Shown: one piece after another, positions 20,476 to 30,223 of the stretch | How the letters are laid out: each line of letters opens with the position of its first letter | How positions within the stretch are numbered: the first letter of the stretch is position 1 | Assembly: GCA_902530745.1 (NCBI GenBank) | Contig: CACABO010000001.1 | Coordinates: forward strand, 62,001-126,000 | Direction of reading: 5' to 3' | Source of the DNA: an uncultured Alphaproteobacteria bacterium | Lineage (GTDB): Bacteria > Pseudomonadota > Alphaproteobacteria > HIMB59 | Length of the DNA stretch: 64,000 nt | Program-made: the position numbers and the translations under genes | Notes under the pieces: generated by a model | The model's database searches: none | What the model was told of the DNA's origin: nothing | What the model saw: the letters and a program-made list of their open reading frames with translations, nothing else

Positions 20476-22827
20476 ATGATCATCCCAAGAGTTACTCAAC
20501 CTTATGAACCTGGATTACCAGCTCTTGGTGACGACTTAGAAAATTATTTGGTAATTGGTGGAGGTTCTCTCACATTAAAATTAGAACCAGATGACAAATT
20601 TAAAATAATTAATTTAGAGGGCCATCAACAGGCCGAGATTGTATGCTTTAATTCAAAGCGAGAGTGTAATCTATCACCTTTAGGTCTTAATAACGAGCAC
20701 AACGGACAATTAACAAAAAAAATCCTTACCAGCAAGGAGGAGTCAGCTCAAATAGCACGTACTAAATTAAAAAAACTTGGATATGAGGTAGAGTCTATTA
20801 ATCAATCGATTTTAGTATTTTCTCAAAATTCACTTTCAGGTTCAATTGAGGAGTTTAAAACAAACGACTCCATTGTTTGTATAATTTCTGCACCAGGCGA
20901 AAGTGAAATTACACATGAAAATATTCCTGCATCCGAACTACGAGTAATTGTTCAAAGAAATAAAAAACGTGAAGAGGGGGAATTTTTATTACCAGACCCT
21001 TTAATGGATCCTGTTGAAGAAATTTTTGTTAAAAGATATACCGCAATGGCCTATGAGGTCAAAGAAGGAGATTTTATTCAGATAATTGATGTTTATGGAA
21101 GACAATGTTCTGACTTTATGGCATTCGACTCACAGAGCCTTCAAAAAGGCCAAGAGCTCTCAATAGATACAACTAATAGTAGATATTTAATGGGTAGTGC
21201 TTTTCCAATGCCAGGTCTCCATTCTAAATATTACGATGAAAATCAAATGCCCATGGTTGAAGTCTACAGAGACACTGTCGGAAGACATGATACGTTCGGT
21301 ACTGCATGTACTTCAAAATTTTATGATGATATTGGCTATTTTGGTCATCCAAATTGCTCAGATAATTTCAATTATGTATTAGATAAGTTTACTGTGAGAA
21401 AAAGACTAGGTTGGAATGCTATAAATTTATTTTACAACACAGCCATTGATGCAAATAATGCTTTAATTTTTGATGAACCATGGTCTAGACCAGGAGACTA
21501 TGTGATGTTTAAAGCCCTGAAAAATTTAGTTTGTGTCTCCTCTGCCTGTCCAGACGACGTAGATGCAGCTAATGGATGGAATCCTACTGACATTTTTGTT
21601 AGAGTCTATAGACCGAATAGACCTTTTAGTAAAGGAATGGCATTTAGAATGAAAGCAGACTCTGATCCCAAATTAACTAAAGAAACTGGTTTTCACCCAA
21701 GAGTATCAAAACTTACTGAAAATATTGTTGAGTACAAAGGCTTCTGGTTAGCTTCTAATTATAATAATCACGGGGCGCACCAAGAGTATGAAGCTTGCAG
21801 AGAGAGGGCTATCATTATGGATCTATCAGCACTAAGAAAGTTTGAAGTACGAGGCCCAGACGCTGAAGAACTTTTACAAATGACTTGCACCAGAAACATC
21901 AGAAAACTATCTGTTGGCCAAGTTGTTTACACTGCGATGTGCTACGAGCATGGAGGTATGCTTGATGACGGTACAGTATTCAAAATGACGGATGATAATT
22001 TTAGGTGGATTTGTGGAGATGAGTATTGCGGTGAATGGTTAAGAGAAAAAGCAAAGGAACATAACTTAAAGGTATGGATTAAATCTTCTACTGATAATTT
22101 ACATAATGTTTCCGTCCAAGGGCCAAAGAGTAGAGAGATATTAAAAAAGATAATCTGGACCCCTCCTCATCAAACATCATTGACTGATTTAGAGTGGTTT
22201 AGGTTTTCTATAGCTAGGTTAAATACTTTAGATGGAATTCCTTTAATGGTTTCTAGAACTGGATATACAGGTGAACTAGGTTATGAAATATTCTGTCATC
22301 CGAGTAAAGCTGCTGAAGTTTGGGATGCTGTAATGAAAGCCGGAGAGGAGTTTGGAATTGTGCCTATGGGATTAGACGCTTTGGATTTAGTTAGAATTGA
22401 AGCTGGTTTAGTTTTTGCAAATTATGAATTCGATGATCAAACTGATCCGTTTGAGGCGGGAATTGGTTTTACAGTTCCTCTTAAATCAAAAGAGGATAAC
22501 TTTATTGGTAAAGAAGCTTTACTTGAAAGAAAGGCAAACCCTCAAAGAAAACTAGTTGGACTTGAGATTGAGGGAAATGAAACTACCGGGCATGGAGACT
22601 GTGTTCATCCTTCAAATAATGGAAGGGAGCAAGTTGGCATTATAACAAGTGGTATGAAATCCCCTGTTCTAAATAAAAATATTGCTCTTTGTAAAATCAA
22701 TGTCAAATACAGCGAGCTTAATACTGAAGTTGAAATAGGTAAGTTAGATGGTCAACAAAAAAGAATAAAGGCTAAGGTTGTACCTTTCCCATTTTATGAT
22801 CCAACTAAATCAAGAGTTAAATCCTAA
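20476..22827 (+). CDS. tdm: TMAO demethylase-like protein (DUF1989 N-terminal region + GcvT/THF-binding C-terminal domain)
   Basis: N-terminal YEVKEGDFIQIIDVYGRQCSDFMAFDS...GHPNCSDNF (DUF1989-type), C-terminal aminomethyltransferase fold (RTGYTGELGYEIFC, GLDALDLVRIEAGLVFANYEFDDQTDPFEAGIGF); sits between the TmoXVW-like transporter and tmm. Confidence 0.8.
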   Translation: MIIPRVTQPYEPGLPALGDDLENYLVIGGGSLTLKLEPDDKFKIINLEGHQQAEIVCFNSKRECNLSPLGLNNEHNGQLTKKILTSKEESAQIARTKLKKLGYEVESINQSILVFSQNSLSGSIEEFKTNDSIVCIISAPGESEITHENIPASELRVIVQRNKKREEGEFLLPDPLMDPVEEIFVKRYTAMAYEVKEGDFIQIIDVYGRQCSDFMAFDSQSLQKGQELSIDTTNSRYLMGSAFPMPGLHSKYYDENQMPMVEVYRDTVGRHDTFGTACTSKFYDDIGYFGHPNCSDNFNYVLDKFTVRKRLGWNAINLFYNTAIDANNALIFDEPWSRPGDYVMFKALKNLVCVSSACPDDVDAANGWNPTDIFVRVYRPNRPFSKGMAFRMKADSDPKLTKETGFHPRVSKLTENIVEYKGFWLASNYNNHGAHQEYEACRERAIIMDLSALRKFEVRGPDAEELLQMTCTRNIRKLSVGQVVYTAMCYEHGGMLDDGTVFKMTDDNFRWICGDEYCGEWLREKAKEHNLKVWIKSSTDNLHNVSVQGPKSREILKKIIWTPPHQTSLTDLEWFRFSIARLNTLDGIPLMVSRTGYTGELGYEIFCHPSKAAEVWDAVMKAGEEFGIVPMGLDALDLVRIEAGLVFANYEFDDQTDPFEAGIGFTVPLKSKEDNFIGKEALLERKANPQRKLVGLEIEGNETTGHGDCVHPSNNGREQVGIITSGMKSPVLNKNIALCKINVKYSELNTEVEIGKLDGQQKRIKAKVVPFPFYDPTKSRVKS

Positions 22828-22843
22828 TTTTTTTATCTTTTAA

Positions 22844-24013
22844 ATGAGTTCAATTTTTTTAGATAAATCTTCAACTTTACCAATTAGTGATAACAGGTTT
22901 GATAAAGGACCTTTTTTTGAATTTTATCATAAAGAAGATAATTCTTATGGTGTATATGCCGATCGCTATTTTCCAATATCTGTTGGAAATAAAATTAAAG
23001 ATAGTTACTGGAATTTGAGAAGAAAAGCTGTCATGTATGATGTACCTGAAAAACCTATTCAAATAGAGGGACCACAGTCAGAGGAATTTCTTGATAAAAT
23101 ATTTTGTCGCAAAATTAAAGATATGAAAGTAGGCAGGGGTAAATATGCAATTGCCTGTTATGAAAATGGCGGAATATTTATTGATGGTGTACTTTTTAGA
23201 TTAGAACAAAATAAATTTTGGTACGTCCAACCTGATGGACCCCTTGAAACTTGGTTAAAAGCTCATCAAAAAAACTATGAAGTTACTATAACTGACCCTA
23301 ATTCTCGAGTGATACAAATACAAGGTCCAATTTCTAAAGATATAATTTCAAAGCTGACAAATGGAGAAATAAACAATGATTTTAAATATTATCATTCAGG
23401 CTATTCAAAAATAGCTGATCAAAATGTATATGTCTCTAGAACAGGATGGACTTCTGAATTAGGCTTCGAAATTTATACTCTAGGAAATAAGACTAATTAT
23501 AAAAAAATTTGGGATACTATTTGTGAAATCGGATATCCGATGGGTATGACATTTGATGGTCTAGAATCAATGGATATAAGAAGAATTGAAGCAGGCATCC
23601 TAGATAACAACACAGATTTTGACTCTTCTATGAATCCTTATGAAATTGGATTAGGCTCTCTAGTTGATTTGGAAAAAGAAAGTTTTATTGGAAAAAAAGC
23701 TTTAGAATTTTTATCAACAAAATTTGGAAAGAGATTATTTGGTATAACTACCGATAAAGAAATTATTCCTAGAGCAAAAGTTTATTTATCATCAAATGAA
23801 CAAAAAATTGGATATCTCTCAGCATCAACTTGGTCTCCTACTTTAGAAAAGTATGTAGGTTATGTGCGTTTTGACTACCCTGGTGAGTGGAAAGAATTTC
23901 AAATTAAAGTTGAGTCTGTTAATGATAATTTAGTTGACTGCGAAATAATTGATTTACCATTTTATGATAAAGAAAAACTAATCCCAAAGGGGATTGACAA
24001 AAATATTCCTTAA
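22844..24013 (+). CDS. GcvT-like aminomethyltransferase family protein (DmdA/GcvT superfamily, substrate unknown)
   Basis: SRTGWTSELGFEIYT, FDGLESMDIRRIEAGILDNNTDFDSSMNPYEIGLG. Confidence 0.8.
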   Translation: MSSIFLDKSSTLPISDNRFDKGPFFEFYHKEDNSYGVYADRYFPISVGNKIKDSYWNLRRKAVMYDVPEKPIQIEGPQSEEFLDKIFCRKIKDMKVGRGKYAIACYENGGIFIDGVLFRLEQNKFWYVQPDGPLETWLKAHQKNYEVTITDPNSRVIQIQGPISKDIISKLTNGEINNDFKYYHSGYSKIADQNVYVSRTGWTSELGFEIYTLGNKTNYKKIWDTICEIGYPMGMTFDGLESMDIRRIEAGILDNNTDFDSSMNPYEIGLGSLVDLEKESFIGKKALEFLSTKFGKRLFGITTDKEIIPRAKVYLSSNEQKIGYLSASTWSPTLEKYVGYVRFDYPGEWKEFQIKVESVNDNLVDCEIIDLPFYDKEKLIPKGIDKNIP

Positions 24014-24183
24014 TCTTTATTTTTTTCTTTTCTAAAGAATGGTATTAGAAACACAAAACAAGCTACAAAGAAAAAAAGACTTCCAAACATAGCCCAGAAA
24101 CTACCAATGCTTGATATTATAAAGCCTACAGCAGAAATAATAAATAAAACCCACCCAATAAAATTAAGAGTATTATTGGACAT
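24010..24183 (-). CDS. Small hydrophobic protein (57 aa), probably two TM helices, downstream of tmm
   Basis: Hand-translated: MSNNTLNFIGWVLFIISAVGFIISSIGSFWAMFGSLFFFVACFVFLIPFFRKEKNKD*; 7 nt after the tmm stop, same strand; below the ORF-track length cutoff. Confidence 0.6.
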   Translation of the reverse strand: MSNNTLNFIGWVLFIISAVGFIISSIGSFWAMFGSLFFFVACFVFLIPFFRKEKNKD

Positions 24184-24190
24184 ATAATAT

Positions 24191-25525
24191 TTATTTTGTA
24201 TCTAAATATGTAGCCATAGAGTCATCCATGGCATCCAACCATGTAGTATGATGTGAGGGACCAGTGGTGCCAGTGACTGGCGAGGAAAAGGATTTATCTC
24301 TATAAGTCAGGATATTTTCTTCCTTATGGTGTTCCCAATCATAAAAATGTTTGCGAATTAACTCAAAGTCAATTTTTGGGTAGTCAACAGCAGAACATAA
24401 ATCCACACAATAATCTGTTTGAAAATCAATCATTTGATAGGCATCCTCTAGGGCTTCTTCCTTTTTAACCCAGTTATCAATATCCTTTGCTAACTCATCA
24501 GCTGAAGGCAGAGTTATTTTGTTCATTATTATGTCTCTTACATACCAAGCTTGGGCATCAAACATGTTAAAGGTATGAAACTGATCTTGCATACCAAGAT
24601 AAAACAAATTTTGATTATTTTGCCATACTACTCCTTTGTATAAGTTTGGAGGATACAGTCTGTTATGAGTTTTTAATTTTAGATCTTCTGGTAAAAAAGG
24701 AAAATGATGCAAGTAACCTGTACATAGTATTAAGGCATCCATTTCTTGAACTGTGCCATCTTTAAAAACTGCTTTGTTTCCATCGATCTTATCCATGTAA
24801 TGTACTTCTTTCATGCCTTCAGGCCAATTGAAACCCATTGGATTGTTTCTATAACCAATAGTAACAGTTTTAGCTCCATATTTATAGCACTGTAACGCTA
24901 CATCTTCAGCAGAGTAGCTACTTCCGAGAACGACAACGTTTTTATCTCTAAACTCTTCAGCGTCTCTGAAATCATGAGAGTGCATTATTCTCCCTGGAAA
25001 ACTATTCATCCCCTCATATTCAGGAATGTAGGGAACAGAGAAGTGACCAGTCGCAACAACTAATTTATCAAAACTTTCAGTTTTAGTTTGATCGTCTTTT
25101 TTATTTCGGTATGTAATATCAAATCCATTACCATTATCAGCAACAGAGGTAACAGTGGTGTTAAACTTTACGTATTTTTTTACATCTGAATTTTCTGCAC
25201 GACCTAAAATGTAATCTTGAAGGACGGCTCTTGGAGGGAAGGAGGGAATTGGTTTTTTGAAATGATCATCAAAAGAATAATCTGCAAATTCAAGGCACTC
25301 TTTTGGCCCATTCGACCAAAGGTATCTATACATGCTATTGTGAATTGGATCTCCATATTGATCAGACCCGGTTCTCCAAGTATAATTCCAAAGACCACCC
25401 CAACTTTCTTGTTTTTCAAAGGCAACAACCTCAGGAATATTTTCGCCTTTGCTTTGCGCTTGATGCAGAGATCTTAAAAAAGATAGTCCACAGGGACCTG
25501 TTCCAATTAGTGCAACTTTTGTCAT
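24191..25525 (-). CDS. tmm: Trimethylamine monooxygenase (flavin-containing monooxygenase)
   Basis: GTGPCGLSFLRSL, FEKQESWGGLWNYTWRTGSDQYGDPIHNSMYRYLWSNGPKECLEFADYSFDDHF, NLFYLGMQDQFHTFNMFDAQAWYVRDIIM: near-diagnostic of bacterial Tmm. Confidence 0.95.
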   Translation of the reverse strand: MTKVALIGTGPCGLSFLRSLHQAQSKGENIPEVVAFEKQESWGGLWNYTWRTGSDQYGDPIHNSMYRYLWSNGPKECLEFADYSFDDHFKKPIPSFPPRAVLQDYILGRAENSDVKKYVKFNTTVTSVADNGNGFDITYRNKKDDQTKTESFDKLVVATGHFSVPYIPEYEGMNSFPGRIMHSHDFRDAEEFRDKNVVVLGSSYSAEDVALQCYKYGAKTVTIGYRNNPMGFNWPEGMKEVHYMDKIDGNKAVFKDGTVQEMDALILCTGYLHHFPFLPEDLKLKTHNRLYPPNLYKGVVWQNNQNLFYLGMQDQFHTFNMFDAQAWYVRDIIMNKITLPSADELAKDIDNWVKKEEALEDAYQMIDFQTDYCVDLCSAVDYPKIDFELIRKHFYDWEHHKEENILTYRDKSFSSPVTGTTGPSHHTTWLDAMDDSMATYLDTK

Positions 25526-25623
25526 TATTCTCCTCCGATTTGAATTAATATTAATAATTTAATTTTTATTTCCAATCCATTTTTAGTCATACTCTGTAAT
25601 AAATACAAGGATAATAAAAATGT

Positions 25624-25642
25624 TGTTTCATATTATGGAACA
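25624..25642. promoter_or_regulatory. Putative IclR-type operator in tmm / mgd(sox) divergent promoter region
   Basis: TGTTTCAT-ATT-ATGGAACA, arms 7/8 complementary; same motif at 33743, 34585 and (half-degenerate) 16296. Confidence 0.6.
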
Positions 25643-25698
25643 GGTTTATTGTAGCATTTTATTAGGAATATATATTTTCGAAGAGGTTTAATTGAATC

Positions 25699-26955
25699 AT
25701 GCAAAAGTACTCAGTTTTTAGTTTAGTAAAAAATGCTTTCACCAACCATGAAAATTGGGAGGTAGCTTGGAAAGACCCTGAACCTAAAAAAGAATACGAT
25801 GTCATAATTGTAGGCGGCGGTGGTCATGGTCTTGCAACAGCTTATTATCTTGCAAAAGAACATGGCATCACAAACGTTGCCATACTTGAAAAGGGTTGGA
25901 TTGGTGGAGGTAATGTTGGAAGAAACACTACCATCTTGAGATCTAACTATATGTTTGATTCAAACGCTCATTTTTATGAGTTTGGTATGAAGCTTTGGGA
26001 AACACTTAGCCAAGAATTAAATTACAACGTTATGTACTCACCGAGAGGAATTATAAACCTAGCTCACTCTGATGCACAAATGAATGCTTACGCTAGAAGA
26101 GGTAACTCTATGAGATTAAATGGTATTGATGCAATTCTTCTTGGAAGGGATGATTTAAAAAAGATGATCCCATTTGCAGATTTTTCAGAAACATGTCGTT
26201 TTCCCATTCATGGTGGTTTAATGCAGCCACGTGGGGGAACTGCAAGACATGATGCAGTTGCTTGGGGATATGCGAGACAGGCAGACTCCATGGGTGTCGA
26301 TATAATTCAAAATTGTGAAGTGACAGGTTTTGATGTTAACAACGGAAAAATAGAAGGCGTTCAAACATCAAGAGGAAATATTAAAACTAAAAAAGTTGGA
26401 TTGTGTGTTGCTGGAAGCACTACACTTTTAGCAGACATGCTAAATATGAGACTTCCAATTGAAGCACATGTTCTGCAAGCTTGTGTCTCAGAACCAGTTA
26501 AACCTTTACTTCATAACGTAGTTACATTCGGAGCAGGTCACTTTTATTGTAGCCAATCTGACAAAGGTGAAATGGTTATGGGTGGTGATTTAGATGGTTA
26601 CAATAGTTATGCTCAAAGAGGAAATATGCCAATGATACAGCATGTTTTAACAGGTGGATTGGCTGTCTTCCCAAACTTTAGTAGACTCAAAATGCTTCGA
26701 ACTTGGGGAGGTATTATGGATATGTCCATGGATGGTTCTCCAATAATCGATAAAACTCATATTGAGGGGGTATATCTTAATTGCGGTTGGTGTTACGGAG
26801 GCTTTAAAGCCACTCCAAGCTCAGGTTTTGTTTTTGCACACACAATAGCACAAGATCAAGTACATGAACTCAACTCAGACTTTAACCTTGAAAGATTCCA
26901 TACTGGAAAAATTATAGATGAAAAGGGTGTAGGCCCTAAACCTTGGATCGGTTAA
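25699..26955 (+). CDS. Sarcosine oxidase beta subunit-like / N-methylglutamate dehydrogenase subunit
   Basis: DVIIVGGGGHGLATAYYLAKEHGITNVAILEKGWIGGGNVGRNTTILRSNY. Confidence 0.9.
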   Translation: MQKYSVFSLVKNAFTNHENWEVAWKDPEPKKEYDVIIVGGGGHGLATAYYLAKEHGITNVAILEKGWIGGGNVGRNTTILRSNYMFDSNAHFYEFGMKLWETLSQELNYNVMYSPRGIINLAHSDAQMNAYARRGNSMRLNGIDAILLGRDDLKKMIPFADFSETCRFPIHGGLMQPRGGTARHDAVAWGYARQADSMGVDIIQNCEVTGFDVNNGKIEGVQTSRGNIKTKKVGLCVAGSTTLLADMLNMRLPIEAHVLQACVSEPVKPLLHNVVTFGAGHFYCSQSDKGEMVMGGDLDGYNSYAQRGNMPMIQHVLTGGLAVFPNFSRLKMLRTWGGIMDMSMDGSPIIDKTHIEGVYLNCGWCYGGFKATPSSGFVFAHTIAQDQVHELNSDFNLERFHTGKIIDEKGVGPKPWIG

Positions 26956-26958
26956 TAG

Positions 26959-27231
26959 ATGTTAGAAATAAAATGCCCATACTGTGGCAAGCGCTCACAA
27001 AATGAATTTTCTTATGGCGGAGACGCTACTATAAAAAGACCTCAACTAGGAGAAGAAATTTCAACCGAGGATTGGGATAATTTTGTTTACTACAGAGATA
27101 ACCCAAGAGGAAAACACTCAGAACTATGGCATCATGTTTCTGGATGTAGACAATGGTTTAAAGTCTCAAGAGACACCGCTACACATGAAATTTTTGACAC
27201 TTGTAAAATGAACGAGGACTTTAATGTCTAA
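26959..27231 (+). CDS. Sarcosine oxidase delta subunit-like / N-methylglutamate dehydrogenase subunit
   Basis: CPYCGKRSQNEFSYGGDA Zn motif; WHHVSGCRQWFKVSRDTATHEI. Confidence 0.92.
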   Translation: MLEIKCPYCGKRSQNEFSYGGDATIKRPQLGEEISTEDWDNFVYYRDNPRGKHSELWHHVSGCRQWFKVSRDTATHEIFDTCKMNEDFNV

Positions 27232-30223
27232 CAGTTTTAGAACAACTAACTCAACTGGACTTATTAATAAGGATAAAAAAATTAATTTTACTTTTAATGG
27301 TACTATTTATCATGGCTATGAAGGAGACACTCTTGCATCTGCTTTAATTGCAAATGGTGTTCATTTAGTTGGAAGAAGTTTTAAGTATCATCGACCTCGT
27401 GGTTTTTTGGGAGTTGGTGTTGAAGAACCAAATGCAATGGTACAATTGCATGATGGTAATAAATCTGAACCTAATATCATTGCAACCGAAGTTGAATTAG
27501 TTGAGGGATTAAAAGCAAAAAGTCAAAATTGTTGGCCTTCAGTTCAATTTGATATTGGAGAAATCAATAATGTATTAAATCGTTTTTTTCCTGCAGGTTT
27601 CTATTACAAAACATTTATGTGGCCAAAAAGTTTTTGGATGAAAATCTATGAACCATTTATAAGAAAAGCTGCTGGTATGGGTAAAGCACCACTGTTACCT
27701 GACCCAGATAGGTACGAACATAATTATGAACACTGCGATGTACTAGTTGTTGGCTCTGGCCCATCAGGCCTCGCAAGTGCTCTGGCTGCCGCTAAAAATG
27801 GGGCAAGGGTTATATTAGCAGAAGACAAGCCTAATTTTGGCGGCTCTCTTCTAACTGACGAAGTTACGATTGGTAACATGTCAGGAAAAGAGTGGGCTAG
27901 TGATACCATTTCCCAACTAAAAAGTATGCCAAATGTAATATTAAAAAAAAGGTCACAAGTCTTCGGATACTATGATCACAATATGACCGTAATGATTGAG
28001 AGAGTTAGCGATCATATTGAAAATCCCTCAAAATACACACCAAGACAAAGACTACATTATATTAGAGCCGGAGAAGTAATAGTTTCAACTGGTTCTATTG
28101 AAAGACCAATATCTTTTGGAAATAATGATAGACCAGGAATTGTATTAGCCTCAGCAGCAAAAGAGTATATGAAGGTTTATGAAACATTAGTTGGTAAGAA
28201 ACCAATTATATTTACCAATAATGATACAGCATATTCAACTGCCCTTGAGTTTATTAAAAATGATATTGAACCAATCATTGTAGACACTCGAGACAGCTCA
28301 AACGGTGAATTAGTCAAGGAAGTTCAGCAAAAGGGTATTTCTATAAAATTTAATTCAGGGATCGCAGACACTAAAGGACATTTGAAGATAAATTCTGCTA
28401 TCATCGGCAAGCTTGACTCTTCAAAAGAATCTTTTATTTCAGAAGAAACAGTAGAGTGTGATTGCATTTGTATGTCCGGAGGCTGGACACCAACGGTTCA
28501 TTTATCTTCCCAAGCTGGAAATAAATTAAAGTTTAATGATGATATTGATGCGTTCGTACCGGATAAAAAAAGACAAAAAGAAACAGCAATTGGAGCAGCT
28601 AATGGTTCTTTCACCTTAAATCAATCTCTAGCTGAAGGTTTTCAAGTGGGCTTTGATTTATCAAACAAATTCACAGATCAAAATAATCCTACAAATAGTC
28701 CTAACTCAAATGAACCTAGCTATGAAAAACATGAAAAGCTCTGGTGTATGCCTTTACCATCTGGAAAAAAACCAAAACGCTTTATCGACTTTCAAAATGA
28801 CGTTGCAGTTTCTGATGTAGAGCTAGCAATTAGAGAAGGCTTCAGATCAATTGAGCACGTCAAAAGATATACAACTCTTGGGATGGCTGGCGATCAAGGC
28901 AAGACAAGTAATTTAAATGGTTTGCAATATGTATCTAAAATTGAAAAAAAGATTGTTCCAGAAGTTGGTCATACTACATTTAGACCACCATACACTCCTG
29001 TAACAATTGGAGCTATCGTGGGTAGAGAAGTTGGTAATCACTATTTACCTACAAGAAAATCTCCCATTCATACATGGCATGAGGAAAATAATGCTGTTTT
29101 TGTAGCGGCAGGTTTATGGCAAAGACCCAGATACTACCCAAGGGGTTCTGAGGACATGAACAGTGCTGTTAATAGGGAAGCTGCAAATGTAAGAAAAAAC
29201 GTTGGAATTTGTGATGTTACGACACTTGGTAAGATTGATATTAAAGGTCCGGATGCACCAGAATTCTTAAATAGAGTTTATACAAATGCATGGCTGAAAC
29301 TGCCCGTTGGAAAAGCTAGATATGGTGTAATGCTAAGGGAAGATGGCATGGTTTTTGATGATGGAACAACATCTCGATTATCTGAAAATCATTTTCATAT
29401 GACTACCACTACTGCCCAAGCTGCAAATGTTTTATCGCACTTAGAGTATTATTTACAAGTTGTATGGCCAGATTTAGATGTAAATGTCTTATCAACTACT
29501 GAACAGTGGTCTGGTATAGCAGTGGCAGGTCCAAAATCTAGAGATCTTTTATCAAAATTATTTCCTGATGTAGATATGTCAAATGAGGGTTTACCATTCA
29601 TGGGTCTTGTTGACTCTTCAATAGACGGTATCAAAGCTAGAATTTATAGAATTTCTTTTTCTGGCGAACTAGCTTATGAGGTTAATGTCGAGTCAAACTA
29701 TGGTCTTTATATTTGGAAGAAGATCATGGAAGAAGGTCAGTCATTTGATATTCAACCATACGGAACAGAGGCTCTATCAACCTTAAGAATAGAAATGGGC
29801 CATGTCGCAGGAGCAGAATTAGACGGACGCACTATTCCTTTTGATGTTGGACTGAATAGTATGGTGAGTCAGAAAAAAGATTTCATAGGTAAAAGATCTT
29901 TATCTAAAGACGCATTCACTGAGTCGGATAGACAAACTATTGTTGGACTTGTTCCACTAGACAAAAAAACAAAGATCCCAGAGGGTTCACATATTATAGA
30001 AGATAACAGTGCTGTTGCCCCAATACCTAAACTTGGACATGTTTCATCTTCTTGTTGGAGTGTTGAATATAATAATCCCTTTTCCATAGCCATAATAAAA
30101 GATGGTAAAAATAAAATTGGTAAAAATCTATATGCTGTCTCTCCTTTAAAAGATATTTCAATTCCAGTTGAGGTAGTATCCTCACACTATGTTGACCCCG
30201 AAGGCACAAGGGTGAGATCATAA
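27224..30223 (+). CDS. Sarcosine oxidase alpha subunit-like / N-methylglutamate dehydrogenase subunit
   Basis: 999 aa; RSFKYHRPRGFLGVGVEEPNA, VLVVGSGPSGLASALAAAKNGARVILAED, C-terminal GcvT domain. Confidence 0.93.
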   Translation: MSNSFRTTNSTGLINKDKKINFTFNGTIYHGYEGDTLASALIANGVHLVGRSFKYHRPRGFLGVGVEEPNAMVQLHDGNKSEPNIIATEVELVEGLKAKSQNCWPSVQFDIGEINNVLNRFFPAGFYYKTFMWPKSFWMKIYEPFIRKAAGMGKAPLLPDPDRYEHNYEHCDVLVVGSGPSGLASALAAAKNGARVILAEDKPNFGGSLLTDEVTIGNMSGKEWASDTISQLKSMPNVILKKRSQVFGYYDHNMTVMIERVSDHIENPSKYTPRQRLHYIRAGEVIVSTGSIERPISFGNNDRPGIVLASAAKEYMKVYETLVGKKPIIFTNNDTAYSTALEFIKNDIEPIIVDTRDSSNGELVKEVQQKGISIKFNSGIADTKGHLKINSAIIGKLDSSKESFISEETVECDCICMSGGWTPTVHLSSQAGNKLKFNDDIDAFVPDKKRQKETAIGAANGSFTLNQSLAEGFQVGFDLSNKFTDQNNPTNSPNSNEPSYEKHEKLWCMPLPSGKKPKRFIDFQNDVAVSDVELAIREGFRSIEHVKRYTTLGMAGDQGKTSNLNGLQYVSKIEKKIVPEVGHTTFRPPYTPVTIGAIVGREVGNHYLPTRKSPIHTWHEENNAVFVAAGLWQRPRYYPRGSEDMNSAVNREAANVRKNVGICDVTTLGKIDIKGPDAPEFLNRVYTNAWLKLPVGKARYGVMLREDGMVFDDGTTSRLSENHFHMTTTTAQAANVLSHLEYYLQVVWPDLDVNVLSTTEQWSGIAVAGPKSRDLLSKLFPDVDMSNEGLPFMGLVDSSIDGIKARIYRISFSGELAYEVNVESNYGLYIWKKIMEEGQSFDIQPYGTEALSTLRIEMGHVAGAELDGRTIPFDVGLNSMVSQKKDFIGKRSLSKDAFTESDRQTIVGLVPLDKKTKIPEGSHIIEDNSAVAPIPKLGHVSSSCWSVEYNNPFSIAIIKDGKNKIGKNLYAVSPLKDISIPVEVVSSHYVDPEGTRVRS

